Under the pieces are notes generated by a model. That model was not told the origin of the DNA. It ran no database searches and saw only the letters and a list, made by a program, of their open reading frames with translations. This document shows, piece after piece, positions 28,695-36,716 of a stretch of 64,000 nucleotides of DNA. This DNA comes from Acinetobacter sp. NIPH 2100 (GTDB lineage: Bacteria > Pseudomonadota > Gammaproteobacteria > Pseudomonadales > Moraxellaceae). The translations under genes and the position numbers were made by a program. Every line of letters begins with the position of its first letter. Positions within the stretch are counted from its first letter, which is position 1. The DNA is taken from NCBI RefSeq assembly GCF_000369805.1, contig NZ_KB850224.1:248001-312000 (forward strand), given 5' to 3'.

Positions 28695-28749
28695 AAAATT
28701 AGACCCTACAAAGTTGCATATTACCAAAATTAGACTCTACAAAGTTGCA
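28695..28749 (+). repeat. Two 24-bp direct repeats, probable TnsB sites at the tnsA end
   Basis: The repeats at 28695-28718 and 28726-28749 differ at one base (AAAATTAGACCC versus AAAATTAGACTC, then CTACAAAGTTGCA-type ends) and are spaced 31 bases apart. Repeats of this kind near Tn7-family ends bind the transposase TnsB. The inner copy ends ten bases before the tnsA ATG, so TnsB binding could also repress the operon. Confidence 0.75.
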
Positions 28750-28759
28750 GAGAGCCAAA

Positions 28760-29461
28760 ATGCCAATTAAAGATGATTTTAAACCCGTCCGAAAACCTAA
28801 GCCTGTTTATGGCAGTGTCTCAGGTTATTATGCTTTTAGAGGTGAAGACACAATTTGGTTTGAATCTACGTTAGAGCGAGATTTATTACAAAAGTTAGAA
28901 TTTAATGTAAATGTTATGCAAGTTGTCAGTCAGCCTGTAGAAATTCCATATCGTACAAATTTAGACAATCTTTCAACGTATACGCCTGATTTTTTAGTGC
29001 AATTTTATGAAACTAAATGCTATCAACCACCTTTGTTAATTGAAGTGAAGCCTATACAGAAATTGAAAAAAGACTGGACTATTTTAAAGCCAAAATTAAA
29101 AGCTGGTCTTGGATATGCTCATGAGCATGGCTGGAATTTTAAAATTTATGATGAAAAACGCATTAGAGATCAATTATTAGCAAATATTCAGTTTCTTAAG
29201 CGCTATAAGAATGCAGATTTTCCTAAGGATGAAACTATTCGGATTCTAGATAGATTGGAAGAATTCGGAGTCAATTGTGTAAATGGCTTAGCAAGTAGCC
29301 TATATAAATCTGATCAAAAAGTTTTACAAATGATAGCTCATATCTGGTTTCTAATTGAAAAGAAATTCATTTGTTGTGATTTAACACAGCCACTTAAACC
29401 AACAACGGTGATATGGGTAAATAATGATCTGAAAAATTATATAAATTTTGAGGGCTTATGA
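28760..29461 (+). CDS. tnsA: TnsA-type transposition endonuclease (TniC-like)
   Basis: A 233-residue TnsA-family nuclease that cuts the 5' ends of the transposon, turning TnsB strand transfer into clean cut-and-paste. The restriction-enzyme-like active site is visible: Glu39 in ESTLERD, Asp77 in YTPDFLV, and Glu95-Val-Lys97 in LLIEVKP. A C-terminal winged-helix region follows (about 165-233). Tn7 TnsA is 273 residues, so this is a shorter version, as in Tn6022. I chose the ATG at 28760 over an upstream TTG. It overlaps tnsB by four bases. Confidence 0.92.
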   Translation: MPIKDDFKPVRKPKPVYGSVSGYYAFRGEDTIWFESTLERDLLQKLEFNVNVMQVVSQPVEIPYRTNLDNLSTYTPDFLVQFYETKCYQPPLLIEVKPIQKLKKDWTILKPKLKAGLGYAHEHGWNFKIYDEKRIRDQLLANIQFLKRYKNADFPKDETIRILDRLEEFGVNCVNGLASSLYKSDQKVLQMIAHIWFLIEKKFICCDLTQPLKPTTVIWVNNDLKNYINFEGL

Positions 29462-31362
29462 TGAAAGAGCAAATTATTCTTGATAGACGTCTGCTCCAAC
29501 TCAAAGTTGGAGCAATTGTTCAATATCATAAAAATGAATACCAAATTTCAGATATTGTGAGTTTTGAAGAAGTCATCGGAGTTCATTTAAAGACTTTCAA
29601 ATCTGAAATCCTTCGCATCGATGAGCTAAGTTTAAGTGAGTTAGAAACTGATCAGGATAATCACCATATTGAACACTCAGAAATATCAGAAGATGATTGG
29701 AAAACGGCCATAAAGCGATATTCCATAATTCAAGAATTTGTTGATAAATCGAGTAAGGCTGAGGTAATACAGCTAGCTGATCAAGAGGGATTACACTATA
29801 CAACCATTTATAACTGGTTATCGGCATATAGAAAATCGAAGTCAATATTGGCTTTATTACCGAATAAAAGAGGTTGGAAAGAATCCAAAAGCCGTCTCAA
29901 CGATACGACTGAGGAAATCATACGTCAGGCGATTAGAGATTATTATTTAACAGAACAAAAGCCTACATTAAGTAGTCTAGCTGAAATGGTTAAAGCTTTA
30001 TGTCTAAAAAATAATATTGAGCCACCCCATCCGAATACAGTTAGATATAGAGTACGTCAGATTAATGAGCAACTTGTATTAAAAAGTCGAGCTGGAAAAA
30101 AAGCTGCGAAAGATAAATTTGAACCAACCACAGGGCATTTCCCGAATGCCAATTATCCATTAGCTGTTGTTCAAATTGACCATACACCCATAGATATTAT
30201 TGTTGTTGATGAAACACATAGATTACCAATAGGCAGACCATTTTTGACTCTGGCTATTGATGTGTACAGTCGGATGATTGTTGGGTTTTACCTTTCCTTG
30301 GATCATCCTAGTGCAACATCTGTTGGGTTATGTATTGTCAACTCTATTTTGCCCAAAAATCGCATTCTTTTAGAGCATGATATCAATACTACTTGGGATG
30401 TATGGGGAGTAATGGATACGATACATACCGATAATGGTGCAGATTTTCGCACTGAATTCTTGCAAAGATCTTGTTTGAAGTATGGAATTAACTGGGAGTT
30501 CAGACCAATTGGGAAAGCAAATTTTGGAGGACATATTGAGCGTTTGATTGGCACTGTAAATAATGAAATACACCTTTTACAAGGCACAACTTTTTCTAAT
30601 ATACAAATGAAAGGAAACTATCAGTCAGAGAAAAAAGCTGCCATTACTCTTAAAGAATTAGAGAAATGGTTAATTTTCTGGATGACAAAAATATATCACC
30701 AACGAACTCATTCTAGTTTAAACATGTCCCCAATAAAAAAATGGGAACAAGGAATATGGGGAACAAAAGACCAAGCTGGTACAGGATTAAAGCCAAGAGT
30801 GAATGATGAAATAACTTTAGCACTTGATTTCTTACCTGAATTTAAAAGGACAATACAGCGTTATGGGATTGAGTTAGATAAATTACAGTATTATTCAGAA
30901 GTGCTACGAAAATGGATTGGCTCTAGTGATCCTGACAATTATAAGGTTAAACGAAAATTTTCATTTAGACGTGATCCTCGTGATGTCAGTTATATTTGGT
31001 TTTATGAGCCTGATTTAAAAAAATATTTTAAAGTACATACATCAAAAAAAGAGATCCCTCCTATTAGCATTGCAGAATATGAAATTGTGCAAAAAAAGCT
31101 ACAAGAGCAATCAAAAGATACAACTAATCAAGATTTTATTTACCAAGCGATATTGGAATCTAAAGAAATGATTAAAGATGCTTCTAGCAAAACAAAAAAG
31201 GCAAGAAAACAACATGAGAAAAATTTATTACGTGATAAGCAGGCTTTAAAACTATCTAATTCTTCCAAAAGTCCTGTACTTGAATTATTAAACTCAGCAA
31301 ATCCAGTTATACAAGATGATTTTTGGAATGAATCAGTAGAGCCATACAATGATATTGAGTGA
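29458..31362 (+). CDS. tnsB: TnsB-type DDE transposase (TniA-like)
   Basis: A 634-residue DDE transposase that joins the 3' ends to the target. The catalytic triad is Asp241 (VVQIDHTPIDI), Asp325 (IHTDNGADF) and Glu361 (GGHIERLIGT), with 35 residues between the last two, as the rve/Mu class requires. N-terminal helix-turn-helix domains (about 75-135, SKAEVIQLADQEGLHYTTIYNWL) bind the end repeats. A C-terminal Mu-type beta-barrel and a basic tail with KKARKQHEKNLLRDKQ follow and probably contact TnsC. The start is ATG 29458 or 29461. It overlaps both neighbours. Confidence 0.94.
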   Translation: MMKEQIILDRRLLQLKVGAIVQYHKNEYQISDIVSFEEVIGVHLKTFKSEILRIDELSLSELETDQDNHHIEHSEISEDDWKTAIKRYSIIQEFVDKSSKAEVIQLADQEGLHYTTIYNWLSAYRKSKSILALLPNKRGWKESKSRLNDTTEEIIRQAIRDYYLTEQKPTLSSLAEMVKALCLKNNIEPPHPNTVRYRVRQINEQLVLKSRAGKKAAKDKFEPTTGHFPNANYPLAVVQIDHTPIDIIVVDETHRLPIGRPFLTLAIDVYSRMIVGFYLSLDHPSATSVGLCIVNSILPKNRILLEHDINTTWDVWGVMDTIHTDNGADFRTEFLQRSCLKYGINWEFRPIGKANFGGHIERLIGTVNNEIHLLQGTTFSNIQMKGNYQSEKKAAITLKELEKWLIFWMTKIYHQRTHSSLNMSPIKKWEQGIWGTKDQAGTGLKPRVNDEITLALDFLPEFKRTIQRYGIELDKLQYYSEVLRKWIGSSDPDNYKVKRKFSFRRDPRDVSYIWFYEPDLKKYFKVHTSKKEIPPISIAEYEIVQKKLQEQSKDTTNQDFIYQAILESKEMIKDASSKTKKARKQHEKNLLRDKQALKLSNSSKSPVLELLNSANPVIQDDFWNESVEPYNDIE

Positions 31363-32284
31363 GTATCACAATATGAATGAGTTTTCACATTTGCATGAAA
31401 GTGTACGGCAGATTATTTCTTTGTCGAATCAAGAAAGGTTGAAGTACCTCTATTCAGATAAGTGGATAGGATATGACAGAGCGAAAAATATTTTAGATTT
31501 ACTAGATGATTTATTAAATCAACCTATAAGGATTCGTCCACAAAGTTTATTAATTGTGGGGGAGCCTAATATTGGAAAAACAACAATCATAAGAAAATTT
31601 GTAGAAAGACACCCTCAAACAAATATTGAAGATCAATTTAATAAAATTATTGAGGTGAGGAAGCATCATCTTTTAATAGATGCACCAATTGGTGCTGATG
31701 AAAAAAAGCTTTATATTGCTATCCTAGAACAATTTTTAGTGGCTTTTAAACACACGTCACCTGCTATTCAGTTGAAACATCAAGTTGTTCACTTGTTTAG
31801 AAAATTTCACATCCGTATGCTAATTATTGATGAGATCCATAATTTTTTAACTGGCACACCGTTGAAGCAACGTGAGATTATGAATGTTTTAAAAAACTTA
31901 AGTAATGAGTTAAATCTATCCATTGTTGGTGTGGGAACCCAAGAAGCTGTGCAAATACTTTATTCTGATCAACAACATGCGAGTCGTTTTGATGTTGCAG
32001 AATTAACGACATGGGCATTGGATAGTAATTTTAGGAAGTTGTTAGCAAGTTATGAAAAATTATTACCCTTAAGGCAACCTTCAGGGTTGGCGGATAAAGA
32101 AAAAGCAATTGCTATACATCAAATAAGTAATGGGAATTTGGGAGACATTATTCGGTTATTAATGGATTGTACGAAGGAAGCTATCGATTCTGGAAAAGAA
32201 AACATTGATATTTCTATAATCAATCACTTTCGTGAACGCAAGACCAATCAAAGTTATAGATCAATTCTTAGTATTAATGTATGA
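31349..32284 (+). CDS. tnsC: TnsC-type AAA+ ATPase (TniB-like)
   Basis: A 311-residue AAA+ ATPase that links target selection to the transposase. Walker A is GEPNIGKTT (residues 71-79), and Walker B is MLIIDEIHNF (Asp161-Glu162). The sensor-1 strand SIVGVGTQEAVQIL and an arginine-finger region with QHASRFDVAELTTW follow. The compact size is that of TniB/Tn6022-type proteins rather than the 555 residues of Tn7 TnsC. The start could be 31349 or the ATG at 31373. It overlaps tnsB by 14 bases and tniQ by four (ATGA), so all four genes are translationally coupled. Confidence 0.93.
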   Translation: MILSEYHNMNEFSHLHESVRQIISLSNQERLKYLYSDKWIGYDRAKNILDLLDDLLNQPIRIRPQSLLIVGEPNIGKTTIIRKFVERHPQTNIEDQFNKIIEVRKHHLLIDAPIGADEKKLYIAILEQFLVAFKHTSPAIQLKHQVVHLFRKFHIRMLIIDEIHNFLTGTPLKQREIMNVLKNLSNELNLSIVGVGTQEAVQILYSDQQHASRFDVAELTTWALDSNFRKLLASYEKLLPLRQPSGLADKEKAIAIHQISNGNLGDIIRLLMDCTKEAIDSGKENIDISIINHFRERKTNQSYRSILSINV

Positions 32285-33336
32285 AACTGTGGTTTGTAGA
32301 GCCTTATGACGATGAGTTACTAAGTTCATGGTTAATACGTACCGCAATTGCTCAAGGATGCCAACCTTTAACTTTAACGCACAAAATATGGGGGAGAAGT
32401 TGGAGACCTTGGACTAGCGATTTAGATCTAAATATAGATTCTGAATATCTTGAGATATTGTTATCTAATAATATTTCACAGGAACAGTTATTACTTTTAA
32501 CATTGAAGAATGAGAACAAGATAATTAATAGTCGAAGTCCTCAGGTAAGATGGATTACTAAATTAGGGATTCGTAGTTTAGATCGTACAGGTGGACTACG
32601 ATTTTGTCCTGTTTGTTTAAATCAGCAGGCATTTTTAAAGAAATCATGGAGATTAGCATGGAATGTATGTTGTCCTCAGCATAGATGTCTATTACAAACT
32701 ATTTGCATAGATTGCTCATTACCTTTTAGCCCACATAAATTATCATATAACAGGCTAGATATCCGTTATTGTGTAAGATGTGGTCATGATTTGAGTTCAC
32801 AGATCAGTCTTATTTCCTCGAATGAAATTTTTAATGTTCAAAGGAAATTGAATAGCTATATAACAGTAGGTGACAGATATAGCGATAATGATTTAAGTGT
32901 AAATAATGTATTTGATAGATGTCATTTTTTCTTAAGATTTCTGAATCATGCTTGTGCTATTCAAACTCTTTCAGACATAAGGCTAATCAATGATCTGAAC
33001 ATTGAAGTAAGTAAAAAAAATAGATCAAGTGAAAATGTTGAAACAATGTCTCCAGAGTGGTTATTTGAATTGATGAAAATTATGTCAGTGATACAGGATA
33101 AATCTTCGATAGAACTAGCTCTCTATTTTAAAGAATTTGGATATACAAAACAAAGCTTTACTTCAAGAGTAATAATGAATAGATATAGTTTTAATAAAGA
33201 TTTTTTAGAGCACCTGCCTTCATTGCCTAGAAAGAAAAAACAGCTAATAAAGAAAAAATTTACTCATACAGTTGAACCTTTACCAAAAGAACAGGTATTA
33301 GAAAAATGGAATCAATTGTTGATGAAATTGAAGTAA
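32281..33336 (+). CDS. tniQ: TniQ/TnsD-type target selection protein (TniD-like)
   Basis: A 351-residue TniQ-family protein. The family opening WFVEPYDDELLSSWLIRTA is at residues 4-22. A zinc-binding region begins at Cys109-x-x-Cys112 (RFCPVCL), continues CCPQHRCLL, and has a second pair CIDC/YCVRCG near 145-170. A C-terminal part with helices follows. In Tn7 TnsD reads the chromosomal attachment site and recruits TnsC; in the AbaR group the corresponding protein takes part in choosing comM. It is shorter than Tn7 TnsD (508), lacking most of the C-terminal DNA-reading region, which may be supplied by the next gene. Confidence 0.88.
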   Translation: MKLWFVEPYDDELLSSWLIRTAIAQGCQPLTLTHKIWGRSWRPWTSDLDLNIDSEYLEILLSNNISQEQLLLLTLKNENKIINSRSPQVRWITKLGIRSLDRTGGLRFCPVCLNQQAFLKKSWRLAWNVCCPQHRCLLQTICIDCSLPFSPHKLSYNRLDIRYCVRCGHDLSSQISLISSNEIFNVQRKLNSYITVGDRYSDNDLSVNNVFDRCHFFLRFLNHACAIQTLSDIRLINDLNIEVSKKNRSSENVETMSPEWLFELMKIMSVIQDKSSIELALYFKEFGYTKQSFTSRVIMNRYSFNKDFLEHLPSLPRKKKQLIKKKFTHTVEPLPKEQVLEKWNQLLMKLK

Positions 33337-34751
33337 AAATTTGTTTTGGTTGTAAAGTAGAGTTAGATATACCAAAACGAAAATATTTTGGTAAAGTCTT
33401 TTGTGACTATTGTTATCAAAGAAAATTTATTAGAAAAACATGCAATCTTTGTCAAAACAATAAAAGGATATTTGAGCAAGATGATACTTGCCAAACCTGT
33501 TTAGTGCAGACTTTACCATGTATAAGATGTAATAGAATTGGACGAAAAATTGGAAAATTAGCAGAACAAGGGATCATTTGTAATTCTTGCTCAGTTTTTT
33601 TTAGAAAACTTAGAAAATGTGATGAATGTGGGAAAGAAAAAAGATATATACATAATTATTCATTATTTGATGCACAGAAAATCTATTGCTCCCAATGCGT
33701 CAAAAAATTATTTCACCAAAAATGCTCCTCATGTAAAAATAAAAACTTCATTTATGCTTGTAATTTACAACAAGATAAATTCTGTAAAAAATGCTTTTTA
33801 AATAAAAAATACTGCCGGATATGTCATATAGATATTCCTGCTGGTAGTTGGACAACAGAGTGTCGAAGCTGTGGAGCTAAGAGGCTGTTTATTGAGAGAA
33901 AGGAAGAGTACGTCAAAGAGTTTGATCCACTTGTAAGGAGTCTATATGAAGCAGTTTTAAATATCTTATGTGAGCAGAAAGGCTATATTATCGCTGCTAG
34001 AATGGTATTGCAGCTTAGTCCTGTTTTTAAGCAAATGAACAGATATTATTTTGAATTTAAAATTTTACCCAGCAGTAGTCTTTTCAAAAACGAGTTGAAG
34101 AAATTTAAAGCCAATTATACGAATCTCATTTTAAAGGTGATGCATGATGTAGGTTCAAGAAATCATGAGGAATTTTTAATTAAAGAAAAAATTGCAAATC
34201 AAATTTTAAAAATTTCAATCACAAATCAATTTTACGATTGTTTTACGAGTTACGTTGAAAAAATAAATAAAAAAACCAGTCAATTACATTCCAAAAGATT
34301 AGCAATTACATCTGCGGTCATGTTTGTTAGATTCGTCAATATTTTAGAAAAAAAAGAAATTAATCAGATAATTGTGGATCAATTTTGTTGGCTACATTGG
34401 GGGCAACGTGCATCTTTAACAGGATTTATCAATCATCTAAATATTTATTATGATTTGAAGCTCATCATTAAAGATAAAGGCAAATTTGTTTTTGAAAAAA
34501 GAAGAGAATCGAAAGTTCGATTGGAACAGCAGATAATCTCAATACTTTTAATCGCTGAATCAACTGTTAAAAATCATCTATTACAAAAAGTATTTACTTA
34601 TATGCATAATATTGAATTTCCTGATGATTTAAAGAATGTGGATGTTGTCAGATTAGTAAGCGTAAAAGATTCTGTTAGGTTAAAAGGTATAACCTTCTAC
34701 CTTGGATTAGGTAGCTTGAACTTTACAAAATTAAATGCTACTAATGATTGA
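33306..34751 (+). CDS. Multi-zinc-ribbon transposition protein with a recombinase-like C-terminus (TniE/TnsF-like)
   Basis: A 481-residue protein. The first 195 residues hold twelve CxxC pairs (CFGC, CDYC, CNLC, CQTC, CIRC, CNSC, CDEC, CSQC, CSSC, CKKC, CRIC, CRSC), enough for about six zinc ribbons. The remaining 285 residues are mostly helical and A+T-coded; the stretch ITSAVMFVRFVNILEKKEIN, followed by WGQRASLTGFINHL, resembles the SAM-like core-binding domain of tyrosine recombinases, but no catalytic Arg-His-Arg-Tyr set is evident. Position and length agree with the fifth gene (tniE) of Tn6022/AbaR as I remember it. I infer a DNA-reading adaptor for comM working with TniQ. It overlaps tniQ by 31 bases. 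Confidence 0.6.
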   Translation: MESIVDEIEVKICFGCKVELDIPKRKYFGKVFCDYCYQRKFIRKTCNLCQNNKRIFEQDDTCQTCLVQTLPCIRCNRIGRKIGKLAEQGIICNSCSVFFRKLRKCDECGKEKRYIHNYSLFDAQKIYCSQCVKKLFHQKCSSCKNKNFIYACNLQQDKFCKKCFLNKKYCRICHIDIPAGSWTTECRSCGAKRLFIERKEEYVKEFDPLVRSLYEAVLNILCEQKGYIIAARMVLQLSPVFKQMNRYYFEFKILPSSSLFKNELKKFKANYTNLILKVMHDVGSRNHEEFLIKEKIANQILKISITNQFYDCFTSYVEKINKKTSQLHSKRLAITSAVMFVRFVNILEKKEINQIIVDQFCWLHWGQRASLTGFINHLNIYYDLKLIIKDKGKFVFEKRRESKVRLEQQIISILLIAESTVKNHLLQKVFTYMHNIEFPDDLKNVDVVRLVSVKDSVRLKGITFYLGLGSLNFTKLNATND

Positions 34752-34766
34752 ATTATAGACTATTTA

Positions 34767-36644
34767 ATGGTTGGTAGAGTGTTAGTAGAAGAATTTCCAG
34801 ATGATAGAATTGAACGCATAGTCTACGCTACAGGATCTATTCCGATTACGAGTGATTATGTATCCAATCCTCTAGTCAACGTTTTTCTAGTACCAGCTCC
34901 TTGGCACTCTAAAACACATGAGCCACAACTAATTCAAATTCCGATTGCTGAGCTAGATGTAGTAAGAAGAGGGACTGTTTGGCGTGGCAAAGAAAAAATC
35001 CTATATAACAAAAAAGTTGGTGAAAGTAGACAACATCAAGATTTTTTTGAATTTAATAAATATTCAAAGGAAAAAGGTAGTGAGGAAACAGAAGTAGATT
35101 TTGAAATAAAAGTAATTCCCAATGAAAGCAAGATGGTGAAATTTGGGTCGCAGGATAATGATGGAAATTATCTTATTCCATTTTCTTATTTTTCTTTACC
35201 TCTAAATTATAACGGTCAGTCTAGAACTAAAGAAAATGCTAATTATCTAAATCAAGTAAATATTAAAAATAGTTTTTGTAATGTCTTTACTGATAATGGC
35301 ATCGAGTATGTTATCCCATGTCTAGAAATTTTTACTGCTTTGTATGCTCCAATGAGAAAAGAGCTAAGGCGTATGATCCTGACACATACGAAAGAGGAAA
35401 TTATTTCAAAGTATGTCGATAGAGATAGTGATGATTTTAAAATAGGTTCTGATAAGCAAATAACTTTGAGACTAAAAGAAAATTTGGGGGATAGTAGTGC
35501 AATATTTCTTGCACATTTATTATTGTCTGATCATACAAATAAGGTATTCGATGAATTTAAAAATAGTATAGCTTCTAAAGAAAATGATCATCTTAATGTA
35601 AGACTTGAAAGCTATTTTACAGGTGAAACAAATATCACTGGCAGGGGAATTTGGTTAAATGAGGAAAAAACTAGATTATTAGTACTTCGTATAGAGTCAT
35701 TCCAACTTCCAACTGATATTCAAGTGAATATTATTGAAAAAAGGAAACTGAAAAAGCCAAAAGATAAAGGATCATCGAATGGTAGTAATCAGGGTGAAGA
35801 AGAAACAGAGGTTATAAGAACTGTTGTTAAAAAAAAGAAAATTAATCTCACCAATAAACGACCAAATGGTAAAGGTAATAGAAAAAATTATGTGCTTTCA
35901 GAAGTTCAGACTTCTGCATTAGACGGAACATTAATAAGAACTGTTGAGATGGAATACACTGAGACAGATGAAGATGAAAACGATAATGAATCTACATATG
36001 GTAAAGAAAAAATTACGATTGTAGATCCTGATAAAGAAGAACTAATCAATGCTTCATCAGGAGAAAAGTATACCCATCAAGGTGATAAAGTGTGGTCGAA
36101 TGAAATTAGACAGTCCAATATTTTGAAAGACCCTCTGACAGTTCCTATTGACGTTTTTAATGCAATAATTGAATTAAATCAAGAAAAGGATTCTTTTTTT
36201 CTGAAAATAGCTAACAAGGATGGTATTGTTTCAAGTTTAATTGATGATTTTAAAATTAGTTATTCTGATTATCGATATATTGATGAAAATGCTTGGGTTT
36301 TAAAGAGTGATGAATACCGAGAAATAATACTTCTTCAATTGTATTTTTTATATAAAAAGTTTGAAAATTTTGATTCAAATATGAATTATTATTTAGTTGA
36401 GATATTAAGACGCGAAAACTCTTCAGATCGTAACACTGGCTATTTAATAAAAGTACCTTATAAATTAGGAAGTAACCATCTTAGAGAACTATTAAAAGAT
36501 TTGGCTGATACACAAGGTCGTTTAGAAGAGAAAAAAGATGGTTCTTTAAAGCCTTTTAAACACTCAAAAGGTGGTCTTACTTGGAGCGCAAAAATGAAGA
36601 AAACAATTCTTGAAAAGTTTGAAATCAAGTTGATGGATAATTAG
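34767..36644 (+). CDS. Putative TnsE-like transposition protein
   Basis: A 625-residue protein. I compared it by eye with remembered Tn7 TnsE (538 aa). Shared layout: a start MVxRxxxF-like; a strand VFLVPAPWHS followed by LIQIPIAELDVV; YVIPCLEIFTALY near 183 (TnsE has a YxIPxLELxxSLF block); AIFLAHLLLSDHTNKVFDEF (TnsE LLVWLFSDQDVMDSYES); an acidic, low-complexity middle (about 330-450); and a C-terminal domain with NYYLVEILRRE and a late HSKGGLTWSAKMKKTILEKF. It follows the tns genes by 15 bases on the same strand. TnsE directs insertion into replicating or conjugating DNA. Homology is distant; without a profile search it could instead be an unrelated cargo protein. Confidence 0.5.
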   Translation: MVGRVLVEEFPDDRIERIVYATGSIPITSDYVSNPLVNVFLVPAPWHSKTHEPQLIQIPIAELDVVRRGTVWRGKEKILYNKKVGESRQHQDFFEFNKYSKEKGSEETEVDFEIKVIPNESKMVKFGSQDNDGNYLIPFSYFSLPLNYNGQSRTKENANYLNQVNIKNSFCNVFTDNGIEYVIPCLEIFTALYAPMRKELRRMILTHTKEEIISKYVDRDSDDFKIGSDKQITLRLKENLGDSSAIFLAHLLLSDHTNKVFDEFKNSIASKENDHLNVRLESYFTGETNITGRGIWLNEEKTRLLVLRIESFQLPTDIQVNIIEKRKLKKPKDKGSSNGSNQGEEETEVIRTVVKKKKINLTNKRPNGKGNRKNYVLSEVQTSALDGTLIRTVEMEYTETDEDENDNESTYGKEKITIVDPDKEELINASSGEKYTHQGDKVWSNEIRQSNILKDPLTVPIDVFNAIIELNQEKDSFFLKIANKDGIVSSLIDDFKISYSDYRYIDENAWVLKSDEYREIILLQLYFLYKKFENFDSNMNYYLVEILRRENSSDRNTGYLIKVPYKLGSNHLRELLKDLADTQGRLEEKKDGSLKPFKHSKGGLTWSAKMKKTILEKFEIKLMDN

Positions 36645-36716
36645 GTTTAAGTTTTACTGATTATAGAGTTGTACATATAAGCTATAAATTTTTTATTATA
36701 TTATGAGGGTTTGACA

